Assembly: GCA_964428835.1 (NCBI GenBank)
Contig: CAYRZQ010000004.1
Span: 52,113 to 116,112, forward strand
From: JAIXWP01 sp964428835
GTDB lineage: Bacteria > Bacteroidota > Bacteroidia > Flavobacteriales_D > Sanyastnellaceae
Reading direction: 5' to 3'
DNA length: 64,000 bases
Under the pieces are notes generated by a model that had not been told where the DNA came from, did no database searches, and saw only the letters and a program-made list of their open reading frames with translations. Numbering within the stretch: the stretch's first letter is position 1; the number at the start of each line of letters is the position of its first letter. Of the stretch, positions 9,401 to 16,935 are shown one piece after another. A program made the translations under genes and the position numbers.

Positions 9401-11495
9401 TAGTATCGATAACATTTACAGTTTGAACGAAAGACGAAGTGTTTTGGCAAACGTCAACAGCTGTCCAAGTGCGCACGAGTGTATAGTATCCAGGACAATT
9501 GCCTGCGATAGTATCTTCAACAAAAGTGATTTCAAATTCATTGCAAACATCAGTAGCAGTGAGCTCTGGAGCTTCAACAACTGCATCGCACTGATATGTA
9601 ACTTCTTCCGCTGGAAGATTTTCAAATGCAGGAGCAGTAGTATCAACGATTGAAATAACTTGACTACAGAATGATCTGTTACCACATACGTCAGTCGCAG
9701 ACCAAGTTCTAGTAACCTCAGTCAAACAATTTGATATGATATTTTCTTCAGCACCGAGGTAAAGAACTACAACGTCACCTGAACAATTATCCAAAGCAGA
9801 CAATTCAGCAACTGCTGGAAGATCGGTACCACATTCGATAGTCACAGATTCTGGACAATCTACAAAGCTAGGAGCTGTGTTGTCATCAACAATAATTTGT
9901 TGGCTTACGATTGAAGCGCGACCGCAATCATCCTGAGCTCTGTACAAGTATGTAAATGAAGTGTTGTGAACGCAATCTTGCTCGAGGTTTGGCTCGCAAG
10001 AAGCGTCAGCGTTTACGTCTCCGATACCATTGATAGCGTTGCCATCCATGAAACCATTGAAGTAGAACCATGCAGAAAGACCGAAGTTGCAGTTTTTATT
10101 GTTAGCACCTTGTCCAACTTGCAATCCGAAATAGTAATTCGCAGGCATGTGTTGGAAGTACAATACATCACCAGCATAATCACCAGCACCAGTCATTGAA
10201 GAGAAGTTGTTTACCATTTCATAGTAAGTCCAATCCTCATTTTGACCAGCATTAACGCAATTCATATCATCTTTGTAAGAACGACCAAGAGCTGACCATT
10301 CTTCCCAATTTGATTTATTCTCAAACCAGAAGTCAACAACGAATTGTTGGTTTGGATTCACGTTGTTTGCAATAGTACCATACAAGTGCGCAGTACCATC
10401 TGCAAACTGATCAAAGCTACCACCACCTACAAAGTTGAACTGTGTAGATGCAGCATATCCTAATTGCTGAAGTGTTGGCAACCAAATAGCCCAGTCTGGA
10501 CCGGGACCGAAAGCTGTAGAAAGATCACAGCTAGAAGTTATTTCACCAGTATTGCTTTGGAATGAAGTTACATCAACAACACCTGAACAAGCGTCTGAAG
10601 CAGAAGCTTCTGCAGGTCCCGGAACACTCTCCAGACATTCTACAGTAATTACTGGTTCTACACCGCTAATCACTGGTGCAGTAGTATCTACTACAGTGAT
10701 TGTTTGGATGCAGGTAGCAACAAGGTCGCCATAAGTAGCGATCCAAGTACGAGTAATTACACGAGTGCAGTTATTGAGAGCGATCTCAGAATCAGTGAAT
10801 GTCAATTCAGCAACACCATCTTCATTGCAACTGTTAAGTTCAACTTCTGGTGAACCTGCAACTTCGAGGTTGTTTTCCTGACCGCATTCTACTGTTACAT
10901 TAGATGCGCAAACGAGATCCAAAATTGGCTCGCATGCTGGCAAGCAACGGAGGCGGAATCGGAATGGGCCGCTATTTCCATCGGCAAGATCATCTGAGCT
11001 GTATCCTGTTGCATAGATGTAATAAGTAACACCTTCTTCAGCAAAGAATTGCGCGAATGCATTCAACGCGGGACCACTGTCGTCGTCATAAGTGACACAC
11101 GTCAAATCACCGCATGAACCTGTGTAAACAGCGAGAAAAGTATCCCATGCCCCTGGGTTTTCTCTTTCATTCAAGCGAAGTCTTACATTGGCACCAACAC
11201 CTACGTGCGTGAACCATACCCCTGGTTCAGCTGCGGTGAAGTCATCCGAGCATAAAGAAACGTCATCAGCTGTAGCAAACTCGGTTGAACCATTGATGGT
11301 CTGACCACAGTTGATGTTGATTGCGCCGCTGCACAAGTCATTAGACGGTGCCTGCGACTGAGCACTGGTTTTGGCAGTACCCCACATAAATAAAAAAACC
11401 ATCAAGGCGAATGCCTTAATAGTACCGGAAACCGATCTCGTCGTCAAGTGACAACAGACATCCTTTCCCCATGAAAACAATGTAGAATGTTTCAT
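3483..11495 (-). CDS. Giant T9SS-secreted adhesin-like protein with about twenty Ig/HYR-like domains
   Basis: The protein has 2670 residues. An unusually long signal peptide (about residues 1-46, ending KTSAQ) is followed by a pre-peptidase-C-like domain. Then comes a long train of roughly 80-residue Cys-containing domains, each marked by a linker like DTTAPxF, a VECG-type strand and a TxTDxCGN motif; I count 21 such linkers. Two related inserts of about 160 residues interrupt the train near each end. The final 80 residues (starting VVFPNPATDM and ending GRLIINK) form a T9SS type A sorting domain, so the protein should cross the outer membrane and be attached or released. Function is inferred to be adhesion or matrix structure; no enzyme motif is visible. 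It stands alone with its own terminator. Confidence 0.9.
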   Translation of the reverse strand: MKHSTLFSWGKDVCCHLTTRSVSGTIKAFALMVFLFMWGTAKTSAQSQAPSNDLCSGAININCGQTINGSTEFATADDVSLCSDDFTAAEPGVWFTHVGVGANVRLRLNERENPGAWDTFLAVYTGSCGDLTCVTYDDDSGPALNAFAQFFAEEGVTYYIYATGYSSDDLADGNSGPFRFRLRCLPACEPILDLVCASNVTVECGQENNLEVAGSPEVELNSCNEDGVAELTFTDSEIALNNCTRVITRTWIATYGDLVATCIQTITVVDTTAPVISGVEPVITVECLESVPGPAEASASDACSGVVDVTSFQSNTGEITSSCDLSTAFGPGPDWAIWLPTLQQLGYAASTQFNFVGGGSFDQFADGTAHLYGTIANNVNPNQQFVVDFWFENKSNWEEWSALGRSYKDDMNCVNAGQNEDWTYYEMVNNFSSMTGAGDYAGDVLYFQHMPANYYFGLQVGQGANNKNCNFGLSAWFYFNGFMDGNAINGIGDVNADASCEPNLEQDCVHNTSFTYLYRAQDDCGRASIVSQQIIVDDNTAPSFVDCPESVTIECGTDLPAVAELSALDNCSGDVVVLYLGAEENIISNCLTEVTRTWSATDVCGNRSFCSQVISIVDTTAPAFENLPAEEVTYQCDAVVEAPELTATDVCNEFEITFVEDTIAGNCPGYYTLVRTWTAVDVCQNTSSFVQTVNVIDTTAPEFDEYEFYTSVNCEDLPAILTASDNCGEATVVITFEQLNSGGCLGVLHRIYTATDECGNTATAEQYITIVDFTAPVINGVGEETTVECSDVEPGENSIFGAGEVFGTDNCEGDVTIEYSEQIVLTDDNCPQSYDVIRTWVATDYCENVSTATQLVHIVDTTAPTFEDYNPSVTISCDDELPAAVIGVSDNCGEATYTHNDVRVDGDCINNYVIERTFTAVDECGNTSSLMVLINVQDTTAPVVEGQEEIIVECGDDVPVIDPTATDNCEGEITMSFVDYSTISPWFEIRNGGNGVVDLSGLPSNITVIGSNGSQMSNIYTAAAVVAKQVNISFNWNYQSSDVDGAAFDPFGYWINGVFTQLSQNNGGINQSGSTSVLVPAGSIFAVGINAVDNILGAGSVTLSNVAVEAVAVECPITDCVLRQYTVADACGNETIFNQFIVTRDITAPAFDEYALEIERPCDDYEGIYVTATDACSEVTITFEDEMVSGACAGRVIRTYTATDDCDNTTSTVQVITLIDNVDPLVTFTPESFEVECGQPYEMGDATFSDNCDLELEVSEDINTSFNGCETIITYTWTAVDHCFNETSVSATITIIDTTNPFWTSFPDDQTIECDQEIPAVVMAEAGDLCDDNVEVVYTTEIIPGECANTYTIARHFRGFDNCGNEVLGTQNINVQDTQAPSVEGQVEVIVECGDDIPVIDPTATDNCEGEITMTFADYNTISPWFEINNGGNGTVDFSELPSNIEVIGSNGNQMSNIFTAAAVTAKQVNISFNWNYQSNDVDGASFDPFGYWINGVFTQLSQNSGANQSGSTTVLVPAGSIFAVGINAIDNILGTGVVSISNINVEEAALECPITDCILRQYTVSDACGNESIFNQFIITRDTTSPMFDEYAISIERPCDDYEGTFVTATDACSDVTITSTDEIVSGGCQGRIIRSYTATDACGNTATAQQIITLVDEVAPEVVEEPVDFEVECGNNDWAVAQVSFDDNCDDEVEVDYSLEYFAQGCTGYYVAQWVAEDNCGNTTTVDQIITVVDTQDPFFTSIPESYSAECDDELVYENAIADDLCSVPTVTVVVDTIFGDCPSNYVITRTFTATDNCGNTEVAVQEINVADTTAPEFDLENAVYELSFECDEEVVGIQPPVSDNCSLVEVAVAETLFVDNSCYSYGALIYTATDACGNVSESFYQFFTKEDTTAPAITGSVEIERPCDDYDGVFIEATDVCNSISFDYSDDMVSGGCQGRIIRNYVVSDECGNTSTFQQIITLVDSVNPEIEEEPADLTVECGDPIPGFEPMFTDNCDEELDVDFASSTSMDGCVEVITRSWTATDNCGNELTVDQVIRIEDNTNPFFTYAPESFTAQCGGMIQLEDAAASDVCAGDIAPSYSEETIAGDCAGTYTLVRTWVATDDCGNEATHTQTITVIDEVAPEFTSVPDDFLIYCGSYNGFDMAEATDLCSTPTVTFEDVISENSYNEEIDLCGYTVTRTWSAEDACGNISTISRTAFVYDNVAPFFNGSVENVTVACASEIPALVELTAGDECGEATVDRTSTVQSSDECGNQVILVSYVAEDECGNIATTSYTITVADEEAPVLSMEPANIVLACEDAIPAAPVVEATDNCTENIEVIYTETYVGDMPAEGSIADCNLLTPALPAGNPCNYPTAWAMALFNMPSAHRFYVVQSGDFVEYPNGSVVVTAVLQNAYNANAGFNVNVTFTGKKDWAEWSSQSFPTSFKADCGGVDANYQDWFYFLLQNGEGAELVGWGDYAGSSLNLNHAPSNNYFGFQLGNGANNYNAADNGFGGWFTYSGTFVLPNQTSISTVTGAGDFAFELDCCPDYSIVRCWTAFDCSGNEVSHCQTITFAGSTFNDDPIAPVAPSEETAALEVATAVVVFPNPATDMTNFVFTASENGKATIEIFDLAGARVGMIYASEVVEGTEYKTSYETSNMATGVYMYRLTNGGKVEMGRLIINK
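3965..4445 (-). other. C-terminal inserted domain of the giant protein
   Basis: This stretch encodes a segment of about 160 residues with motifs KKDWAEWSS, DYAGSSLNLNHAPSNNYFGF and GGWFTYSGTF. It is clearly related to the N-terminal insert (10040-10520), which has NWEEWSA, DYAGDVLYFQHMPANYYFG and SAWFYFNGF. It sits inside an Ig/HYR-like domain, whose last strand (IVRCWTAFDCSGNEVSHCQT) follows. Family unknown to me. Confidence 0.65.
6045..7361 (-). repeat. Higher-order repeat unit B inside the giant gene
   Basis: This 1317-bp unit (439 codons) is a diverged copy of the neighbouring unit at 7362-8678. The offset was measured from matching positions 7321/8638 and 6983/8300. Similarity is strongest over about 6540-7361, which encodes a domain with PWFEINNGGNG, GYWINGVFTQLSQN and VPAGSIFAVGIN. 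Confidence 0.75.
7362..8678 (-). repeat. Higher-order repeat unit A inside the giant gene
   Basis: This is the tandem partner of the unit at 6045-7361, with the same order of four domain types and an exact 1317-bp offset at several points. A third, more degenerate version lacking the PWFEI domain seems to follow it in the protein (IERPCDDYDG and after). Confidence 0.75.
10040..10520 (-). other. N-terminal inserted domain of the giant protein
   Basis: This encodes a segment of about 160 residues with NWEEWSALGRSYKDD, DYAGDVLYFQHMPANYYFG and NFGLSAWFYFNGF. It is homologous to the insert at 3965-4445 and also splits an Ig/HYR-like domain. Both contain a pattern of Trp, Asn and Gly that suggests a beta-sandwich, but I do not recognise a named family. 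Confidence 0.65.
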
Positions 11496-11578
11496 CTGGT
11501 TGGTTTAAGTTAAACGTTAGGTTGTTAAATAATTAATATAGGTCCGCAGAGCAGGGACAAAAGACTAAATAAGTGTTT

Positions 11579-11627
11579 TCGACGACAAATATGGGAATAT
11601 AATCGACAAAAACAAAATATTCGTCGA
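11579..11627. promoter_or_regulatory. Inverted repeat between divergent genes
   Basis: TCGACGA at 11579-11585 and TCGTCGA at 11621-11627 form a perfect 7-bp inverted repeat, with a related ATCGAC between them. It lies in the 254-bp region separating the giant adhesin gene from the NlpC/P60 gene. It could be an operator or chance; no clear TAnnTTTG box was found nearby. Confidence 0.3.
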
Positions 11628-11749
11628 TAATTTTTAGCTTCTCATCGAAATAAAACATACAAACCACTGATTTTCAGGTGATTAATTTTGAATAAAAAAT
11701 TCAGAATTTAGAATCATCCAGATGTTAGATATTTGTAAAAAAGATATCT

Positions 11750-12523
11750 ATGAGCCAAAAAGGCATTTGTCAGCTTGCATCCATACCTATTCGTAAGGAA
11801 GATTCCGATAAAAGTGAAATGACTTCACAATTGCTATTTGGCGAAACTGTGGACATACTTGAGATTACTGACAAATGGTTGATGATTCGCTGCCATCATG
11901 ATCAATATGAGGGCTGGGTCGATAAAAAGCAAATTCAAATCGTAGAAGAAGAGGCAAGTGCCGCGATCAAAACATGTACGGCTCCCTTGCTAATCGTCAG
12001 GAATCCAGAGGGTGGTTTTAATTTTTTACCGGCAGGTAGTCAATTGAGGATAATCAACGAAACTACCATTGCATGTGGCAGTCGTAAGTTTGAATGTTCT
12101 CGCGAAGACCTTCAGAATGCAACGCAGCCAACAGATATTGCATTAGGAGCTCTTATGTTTTTAGATACACCTTATCTCTGGGGTGGTCGCACGCTCATGG
12201 GGCTTGATTGCAGCGGATTCACACAGTTGATATACAGAATGTCTGGCGTACAAATTCCCAGAGATGCATATCAACAAGCGGAAATTGGAGAACTCGTAGC
12301 TTTTATTGAAGAAGCTCAAACAGGTGATCTCGCATTTTTTGATAATGCTGAAGGTCGCATTACGCATGTTGGAATAGTAATCCATCAGCAGCAGTCTGGA
12401 GAGAAAACTATCATCCATGCCTCTGGCAAAGTGCGAATGGATCGTCTCGATCATCAGGGAATATTTAATATTGATTCGAGCACATACTCTCACCAACTGC
12501 GCACGATACGAAGAATCCGCTAG
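11750..12523 (+). CDS. NlpC/P60 family cell-wall peptidase with SH3-like domains
   Basis: The protein has 257 residues. The first 70 look like a bacterial SH3 domain (GETVDILE, KWLMIRC, EGWVDKKQ). Residues 75-120 may form a second SH3-like fold, and residues 130-257 are the NlpC/P60 catalytic domain. The catalytic Cys is Cys154 in GLDCSGFTQ, preceded by PYLWGGRT. The His is in ITHVGIVIH and the third polar residue is His in IIHASGKV. Family members cut D-Glu-diaminopimelate bonds in peptidoglycan stems. No signal peptide is visible, as in many Bacteroidota homologues related to YkfC, which act on recycled or imported muropeptides. The 3' end overlaps the convergent 4Fe-4S gene by 4 bp. Confidence 0.88.
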   Translation: MSQKGICQLASIPIRKEDSDKSEMTSQLLFGETVDILEITDKWLMIRCHHDQYEGWVDKKQIQIVEEEASAAIKTCTAPLLIVRNPEGGFNFLPAGSQLRIINETTIACGSRKFECSREDLQNATQPTDIALGALMFLDTPYLWGGRTLMGLDCSGFTQLIYRMSGVQIPRDAYQQAEIGELVAFIEEAQTGDLAFFDNAEGRITHVGIVIHQQQSGEKTIIHASGKVRMDRLDHQGIFNIDSSTYSHQLRTIRRIR

Positions 12524-13623
12524 TGGTTGTTTAATCTTGGCGATTTTCCGTTTTCTAGTTTGAGCACACCACGAGGGCACACACTGGCGCACACGCCGCA
12601 GCCGACGCAGGAAGCGCGCACGATGTTTTCTTGTCGTTGAGCGTAAGCTCTCACATCAATTCCCATTTCACAGAATGTACTGCAGTTTCCACAACTAATG
12701 CATTGCCCACCATTCGTTGTGATTCTAAATCGGGAAAACAAACGTTGTTGAATACCCAAAATCGCCGCCATTGGACAACCAAAACGACACCATACTCTGC
12801 TGCCAAGAATGGGGTAAAATCCTGTTCCTACAACACCGCTAAATAAGCTTCCGATAAAAAAGCCATACCATTGTCCATAAGCTTTTGAGGCAGCTCCTAA
12901 CACTTCTCCCTTCTGATATGAATTGATCCATAATAGAACAGTAAGTCCAATAATCAAGATCAGAACTGAATAAATAATTACTCTCTCCAACTTCCAGGCT
13001 TTGATTGATTTATTGCTTAATTGCCTAAATGAATCACCGGCCGTTTCTGCAAGCGCACCGCAGCCGCAGACCCAAGAGCAATACCATCTTTTTCCAAAAA
13101 AATATGTCAGCGTTGGTGTGACAATTAATAACATCATTACTGCCCAAAATACCATGAAAATCCCAAGTTTTCCACTTGAGATCAAATACTTTAAATCGCT
13201 TGGAAAAAGATATTCTTTCTTCAATGGCCAGAAATAAGAGAAATAAAACTCTGGCTCGTTGAATTTCTTTAAGATTGCTGGTAATAAAAATGCTAAAATC
13301 AACTGAACTGCCATTAATACGGAGGTCCGAATCAAGTGATATCGATTATTACGATACTTAAAAATGAACTTCACGCCAAAGCTCAGCACGAAGAAAGTAT
13401 AGAGAAATCCATATAAAAACCATTGATCCGACTTGGCGCCCCTGAGCGCATAACTCAAAGGATTCAATGCGTCAATAAAACTCGTTAGATTTTCGGGAAA
13501 CCAATAGAGTAAAATATAAAATCCTGTGAGAACTACTCCTAAGGCATAACCAATGAGACCTCTGGAGCTAACGCTTCTAAACCAAACGCCATGATTATCG
13601 ACTAATGCAAAATTATAAGCCAT
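12520..13623 (-). CDS. Membrane-bound 4Fe-4S protein (NapH/NosR-like)
   Basis: This is a polytopic membrane protein of 367 residues with about six hydrophobic segments. Two Cys-rich motifs (WYCSWVCGCGALAE and WCRFGCPMAA) are of the type seen in NapH/NosR/CcoG proteins. The C-terminal ferredoxin domain has two 4Fe-4S motifs, CISCGNCSTFCEMG and CVGCGVCASVCPRG. Such proteins pass electrons between the quinone pool and a redox partner. The gene follows the flavoprotein gene by 11 bp on the same strand, so the two probably form one electron-transfer module in which the flavoprotein supplies or receives electrons. Partner and physiological acceptor are not evident, because no nap, nos or cytochrome genes are nearby. 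Confidence 0.85.
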   Translation of the reverse strand: MAYNFALVDNHGVWFRSVSSRGLIGYALGVVLTGFYILLYWFPENLTSFIDALNPLSYALRGAKSDQWFLYGFLYTFFVLSFGVKFIFKYRNNRYHLIRTSVLMAVQLILAFLLPAILKKFNEPEFYFSYFWPLKKEYLFPSDLKYLISSGKLGIFMVFWAVMMLLIVTPTLTYFFGKRWYCSWVCGCGALAETAGDSFRQLSNKSIKAWKLERVIIYSVLILIIGLTVLLWINSYQKGEVLGAASKAYGQWYGFFIGSLFSGVVGTGFYPILGSRVWCRFGCPMAAILGIQQRLFSRFRITTNGGQCISCGNCSTFCEMGIDVRAYAQRQENIVRASCVGCGVCASVCPRGVLKLENGKSPRLNNH

Positions 13624-13634
13624 ACATTTCTTTT

Positions 13635-14903
13635 TTAGAATTGAATTTTTTCCCTGTAGATCAGAGAAAACTCTGGGTCAAATAATATTTTATCAAAATA
13701 TTGATTCAGATAGTCTTTGTTAACGCCTCGTCTGATCCAATCTTCGGCAACTTGATGGCGAATGCGTACCACTAGAGACTGCACTCCTTCAAGTCTTCCC
13801 CCACTGTCAAATCCAACACGAATAATGGCATTATTTTTTTGCCAAAACATTTGATCTTGACTATCAGCGTTCGCCGCTACATATCCGTATATCTGATATT
13901 CAATATCAAAAAACTTCGCTGAATTGAACCAAATGCCTGGGTCATATACAGAGCTGTTTGACTTTACAATATTTCTAGCAGCGCACTCCCCCATCATTCT
14001 ACCTGTGTACCAAACAGGTTCAATTGCTTTCCTTCCTTTCTTAATAACACGCTGCTCAGCGCAGTCGCCAATCGCATAAATGTTGTCCAGATTCGTTTGT
14101 AAATACTCATTTACCAAAATTCCAGTCGCCATTTCAATTCCAGAATCCTTCAACCAATCCACATTAGGTGAAACGCCGATCGTCAAGCCTAAAAAATCAG
14201 TCTCGATGACCTCACCTCCGGATAGTTCTACTTTTTTAATCACCCCATTTTCAGAATGAATCTCCTTTATTCCACTGGATTTAATAAGAGTAACGTGATG
14301 GCTGGAGATGTGATTTTCCAAAATTTCAGATTCTTCTTTTTGAATGACATTGCTGTAAAAACGGTCATCGCGAATAACCATCGTCACTTCAATGCCTTCT
14401 TTAACAAGCATCTCCGCTAGTTCAATTCCAATTAGCCCTCCTCCCAAAACAATCGCTTTTTTAATTTTGGGTTCCCGATATTTTTTTCCCTTTGTGTACT
14501 CCCAGATTGCATCAAAATCTTGTTTCGAATACATGCCAAAGACACCTTGACATTCAATTCCTTTAATATCGGGCTTTTTGAATTTAGATCCTGTTGCCAG
14601 AATGAGTTCTTCGTATGAAAGCACTTCTCCGCCAACCAGGTGGAGTTCCCTTTTTTCGACGACTACCTTGTCAACGTGAGCATATTTGAGATCGATTCTA
14701 TTTTTTCTCCAAAAATCCTTTTCATACGGCTCAATATGCCTCCACTCCATATCCCCCATATATACATACATCAAAGCCGTGCGTGAGAAGAAATACTCAC
14801 TTTCAGAAGATATCACCGTAATTTTCAAATCCGATAGCTTGCGCAAATGCCTAGCAGCGGTGATGCCTGCAATTCCATTTCCAATTATCGCTATGTGCTT
14901 CAT
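13635..14903 (-). CDS. FAD-dependent pyridine nucleotide-disulfide-type oxidoreductase
   Basis: This protein has 422 residues and two Rossmann folds. The FAD-binding GNGIAGITAARHLR is at residues 8-21. The NAD(P)-binding GGGLIGIELAEML lies near 154-166, and the second FAD motif YAIGDCAEQ near 275. The layout matches the NirB/rubredoxin-reductase-like flavoproteins rather than disulfide reductases, since no CxxxxC redox pair follows the first glycine motif. It is the first gene of a two-gene unit with the membrane 4Fe-4S protein. The start is the ATG at 14903, 54 bp from the divergent lipoprotein gene. The electron acceptor is unknown. Confidence 0.85.
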   Translation of the reverse strand: MKHIAIIGNGIAGITAARHLRKLSDLKITVISSESEYFFSRTALMYVYMGDMEWRHIEPYEKDFWRKNRIDLKYAHVDKVVVEKRELHLVGGEVLSYEELILATGSKFKKPDIKGIECQGVFGMYSKQDFDAIWEYTKGKKYREPKIKKAIVLGGGLIGIELAEMLVKEGIEVTMVIRDDRFYSNVIQKEESEILENHISSHHVTLIKSSGIKEIHSENGVIKKVELSGGEVIETDFLGLTIGVSPNVDWLKDSGIEMATGILVNEYLQTNLDNIYAIGDCAEQRVIKKGRKAIEPVWYTGRMMGECAARNIVKSNSSVYDPGIWFNSAKFFDIEYQIYGYVAANADSQDQMFWQKNNAIIRVGFDSGGRLEGVQSLVVRIRHQVAEDWIRRGVNKDYLNQYFDKILFDPEFSLIYREKIQF

Positions 14904-14936
14904 AAATGTAAATCTATGGATTTATCTGGCCTTGCT

Positions 14937-14944
14937 TATTTTTG
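14937..14944 (+). promoter_or_regulatory. Candidate -7 promoter element for the NlpE-like/mtaB pair
   Basis: TATTTTTG matches TAnnTTTG and ends 13 bp before the ATG at 14958. No convincing TTG stands at the expected upstream distance, so the call is tentative. Confidence 0.4.
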
Positions 14945-14957
14945 CAAAAAAAATTAC

Positions 14958-15521
14958 ATGAAATTTAATCTACTTCTGTTTGCCCTATTGCTTTTTGCCT
15001 CTTGTAATAATCAGACAAACGAATCAACTACAAAAGAGCAAAATGTTAGCGGGCAACCAAAGGAAGTCAAAATAGGTAACCGAATTATCACCAAAAATCC
15101 CCTGATCGGAACTTATTTTGGTGATCTCCCATGTGCCGATTGCAAAGGAATTAAAAGCATCCTCACTTTAGGAGGTTCTAATAACGCAAGTTATATCGAG
15201 CGTAAAGTTGCACTCGGCAAAAAGGAAAACAACAAGTTAATTCAAGGCACTTGGTCTATTAGTGCCGACAGCTCACTCGTGACTGTGACAAGTCGAAGCG
15301 ATGAGAACGATAAAATGTACTTTAAAAGAGAAGGCAAAGACCTCACTCTAATGAATTCAGCAACGGAACCAAAAAAGTGCGGGTCGGAGAATTGTACACT
15401 TAAAAAAGCGGAGCCGCAGCCCATTCAAGCAAGAGAAGCCATCAGAAAAGCTAAGGAAGAATCTAAAGGGAGCGAAGGAATGAACGGGTCTATTCAAAAA
15501 GTAGAATCTCAAAAGAAATGA
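14958..15521 (+). CDS. NlpE-like copper-resistance-family lipoprotein
   Basis: I place the start at the ATG at 14958 (187 residues), because this begins a clean lipoprotein signal, KFNLLLFALLLFASCNN, with the lipobox Cys at residue 16. Longer frames from 14847 would run into the promoter and the divergent gene. The mature part has the NlpE N-domain hallmark GTYFGDLPCADCKGI, in which CxxC and the surrounding residues form the conserved loop, followed by beta strands with GTWSISADSS. NlpE family lipoproteins sense envelope stress or surface contact in E. coli; the role here is not known. A charged Lys/Glu-rich tail of about 40 residues ends the protein. Its stop overlaps the mtaB start (ATGA). 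Confidence 0.8.
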   Translation: MKFNLLLFALLLFASCNNQTNESTTKEQNVSGQPKEVKIGNRIITKNPLIGTYFGDLPCADCKGIKSILTLGGSNNASYIERKVALGKKENNKLIQGTWSISADSSLVTVTSRSDENDKMYFKREGKDLTLMNSATEPKKCGSENCTLKKAEPQPIQAREAIRKAKEESKGSEGMNGSIQKVESQKK

Positions 15522-16816
15522 ATCAATACAAACGCGTAGCATTTCATACACTTGGCTGCAAGCTCAACTTTGCGGAAACGAGCGCCATTGCTCGTGATTT
15601 TCGCGAAGCTGGCTATGCCCGAGTTGAAATGGATGACCAACCCGACGTATTGGTTATCAATACTTGCAGCGTTACAGATCAAGCTGATAAAAAGTGCAGA
15701 AATATCGTTTCACGAGCAATCCGACATAATCCTGGAGTCTTTGTAGCTGTAATTGGATGTTATGCACAGCTCAAACCTCAAGAAATTGCGAATATTGAAG
15801 GAGTGAATATTGTTTTGGGCGCTAACGAGAAATTCAATATCGTAAAGCATGTCGAAACTACTGAGCCCGCAGAAGCAGCCGTAGTCAAAGCTGGAGAAAT
15901 CAAAGATGTAAAAACGTTCATTCCTTCATACAGCAAAGGAGATCGAACACGGACTTTTTTGAAAGTACAAGATGGATGTAACTACTTCTGTGCATTTTGT
16001 ACCATACCATTGGCTCGCGGTAGAAGCCGCAGCGCTACGATTGAGGAAACATTGGCAGAGGCTAAAAAAGCTATAGCTGAAGGAGCAAAAGAAATTGTTC
16101 TTACAGGGGTTAACATTGGTGACTTCGGAACCGCGAATGGCGAAACGTTTTTGGATCTAATCAAGCAATTGGATAATTTAGAAGGCATCGAGAGATATCG
16201 AATTAGTAGCATAGAACCCAATTTACTGGATGATTCAATCATTGAATTCGTAGCGGGTTCAAAAAAATTCATGCCCCACTTTCATATTCCACTTCAAAGT
16301 GGCAGTGATTCAATCCTTCAGGCAATGCGCAGACGATACAGAACAGATCTGTATCGCAGCCGCATTGAGCGCATTAAAGAACTGATGCCCGATGCATGTA
16401 TTGGTGTCGATGTCATTGTGGGCTTTCCTGGTGAATCCGACGAACTCTTTAATGAGTCACGTGATTTTATAACTTCTTTGCCCGTATCCTATCTTCATGT
16501 CTTTACATATAGCGAACGCGACAACACCACGGCGCTTCGAATTGACGAGGTTGTTCCGATGGAAAAAAGACATGAGCGCAACAAAATTCTTCGAATCATT
16601 GGAGAAAATAAAAAGAGTCATTTTTATCATTCTTTCAAAAACCAACAGCGCCCCGTGCTATGGGAAGCGGAAAACGACGAGGGAATGATGAGTGGATTTA
16701 CAGATAATTACATTAAGGTCAGAACTCCTTACGATTCAAAACTTGTAAATGAAATTTCATTCGCTGATATACAAGGATTTGACCCCGATGGCAACGCTCT
16801 ATTTACACCAAATTAA
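15518..16816 (+). CDS. mtaB: tRNA t6A37 methylthiotransferase MtaB
   Basis: This radical-SAM methylthiotransferase has 432 residues and converts t6A37 to ms2t6A37 in tRNAs reading ANN codons. The N-terminal domain binds one 4Fe-4S cluster through Cys14 (TLGCKLN), Cys50 (NTCSVT) and Cys84 (IGCYAQ). The radical-SAM motif CNYFCAFC follows near residue 158. The opening TLGCKLNFAE, rather than the TxGCQMN of MiaB, and a C-terminal TRAM-like region point to MtaB. It is translationally coupled to the lipoprotein gene by an ATGA overlap, and a terminator follows about 90 bp downstream. Confidence 0.93.
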   Translation: MNQYKRVAFHTLGCKLNFAETSAIARDFREAGYARVEMDDQPDVLVINTCSVTDQADKKCRNIVSRAIRHNPGVFVAVIGCYAQLKPQEIANIEGVNIVLGANEKFNIVKHVETTEPAEAAVVKAGEIKDVKTFIPSYSKGDRTRTFLKVQDGCNYFCAFCTIPLARGRSRSATIEETLAEAKKAIAEGAKEIVLTGVNIGDFGTANGETFLDLIKQLDNLEGIERYRISSIEPNLLDDSIIEFVAGSKKFMPHFHIPLQSGSDSILQAMRRRYRTDLYRSRIERIKELMPDACIGVDVIVGFPGESDELFNESRDFITSLPVSYLHVFTYSERDNTTALRIDEVVPMEKRHERNKILRIIGENKKSHFYHSFKNQQRPVLWEAENDEGMMSGFTDNYIKVRTPYDSKLVNEISFADIQGFDPDGNALFTPN

Positions 16817-16907
16817 AATATTGGCATACCAATTGGAATAAGGACAACATCATACTTTCTTATAAGTTTGGTTTTGGTTCAATCCTAATTGGTTAAGGTT
16901 TAAAAGA

Positions 16908-16935
16908 AAAGCCCTCGAAAACGTTCGAGGGCTTT
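16908..16935 (+). terminator. Rho-independent terminator after mtaB
   Basis: AAAGCCCTCGAA, loop AACG, TTCGAGGGCTTT is a 12-bp perfect stem ending in a T run. It terminates the lipoprotein-mtaB unit. Confidence 0.88.

Noticed and set aside
3728..10734. Many 60-130-codon frames on both strands inside the giant gene
   Set aside because: They are shadows of the repeated Thr/Ala/Cys-rich coding frame, lack starts with any context and overlap one clear domain-rich gene.
3483..11495. Repeats in the giant gene as a possible CRISPR or satellite array
   Set aside because: The repeat periods (about 80 residues and 439 codons) keep the reading frame and diverge in DNA; there are no short identical repeats with spacers and no cas genes.
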